Source: Pyropia haitanensis
Taxonomy: Eukaryota; Rhodophyta; Bangiophyceae; Bangiales; Bangiaceae
NCBI GenBank assembly: GCA_008729055.1
Contig: SDUX01000004.1
Coordinates: 5,286,559-5,350,558 of the forward strand
Direction: 5' to 3'
Length of the DNA: 64,000 nt
The translations under genes were made by a program, and so were the position numbers. The notes under the pieces are model-generated. The model made no database searches, was not told the origin of the DNA, and was given only the letters and a program-made list of their open reading frames with translations. How positions within the stretch are numbered: the first letter of the stretch is position 1; each line of letters opens with the position of its first letter. Shown here piece by piece: positions 64,000 to 64,000 of the stretch.

Positions 64000-64000
64000 T

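Larger units (their letters stand above)
60775..64000. other. 3.2-kb region upstream of the bZIP gene, no gene recognised
   Basis: Includes 30 consecutive G (61319-61348) and 23 C (61838-61860). CCAAT-type motifs occur at about 61898, 62976 (inverted) and 63043. Segments near 61860-62480 and 62800-63060 have milder composition, and a plus-strand frame starting MAVEDLGDRGGVAVAALLGG (62816) ends at 63067 with no motif or splice evidence. No gene is called. Tandem repeats occupy the last 200 bp. Confidence 0.45.

Noticed and set aside
1..64000. CRISPR arrays, insertion sequences, prokaryotic operons, phage or toxin genes
   Set aside because: None seen. Repeats are microsatellites, minisatellites and homopolymers; genes are eukaryotic with introns and organelle leaders. 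No rRNA or tRNA gene was recognised by eye.

Overview
This is nuclear DNA of a very GC-rich eukaryote. The best fit is a bangiophycean red alga of the Porphyra/Pyropia type. The identification is inferred from four things. First, there is a nuclear gene for CbbX, the red-type Rubisco activase, with a targeting leader. Second, plastid-type precursors begin Met-x-x-Phe-Val (MTAFV in the MsrB gene, MATMGFV in CbbX), and a phenylalanine near the N-terminus is typical of red-algal transit peptides. Third, introns are few and short. Fourth, GC composition is extreme, with long G/C homopolymers and GCC/GGC triplet tracts that turn linkers into poly-Ala, poly-Gly and poly-Pro. GC richness also makes long spurious ORFs common on both strands, so genes were called only where conserved motifs or splice signals support them.

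Layout, left to right: a protein with four hnRNP Q-type acidic domains (+); a Nit2-like amidase, two exons (-); plastid MsrB, three exons (+); a Fringe/GT31-like glycosyltransferase (-) head to head with a GT61 glycosyltransferase (+); VPS41 of the HOPS complex (-); a small two-exon gene of unknown function (+); RFC5, a clamp-loader subunit (-); an LtrA-family membrane protein, five exons with a 19-nt microexon (+); a bacterial-type family A DNA polymerase with two 5'-3' exonuclease-like domains (+); the TFIIH p44/SSL1 subunit (-); a plastid GNAT acetyltransferase, three exons (+); a FAF2/UBXD8-like UBX protein (-); COP9 signalosome subunit 4 (+); CbbX (-); an AT-hook plus NUMOD3-like protein (+); an unresolved multi-exon gene (-); an unknown coiled-coil protein (+); and a bZIP factor with Gly-Trp-Gln repeats (-). 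The last 3.2 kb has no recognisable gene and ends in tandem repeats.

The genes are unrelated housekeeping and plastid functions, not a pathway cluster or operon. Three themes recur: genome maintenance (RFC5, PolI-like polymerase, TFIIH p44), protein turnover and endomembrane work (VPS41, FAF2-like, CSN4, two glycosyltransferases), and plastid function (MsrB, CbbX, GNAT, perhaps the polymerase and the AT-hook protein). Strands alternate at almost every step, giving convergent and divergent pairs.

Many true genes change reading frame exactly at G/C homopolymers (VPS41, LtrA, PolI, GNAT, FAF2-like, AT-hook gene, coiled-coil gene, bZIP). These are probably assembly indels, less likely unrecognised introns, so protein lengths for those loci are approximate. 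Splice donors are strikingly uniform: eight of twelve proposed donors read GTACGT.
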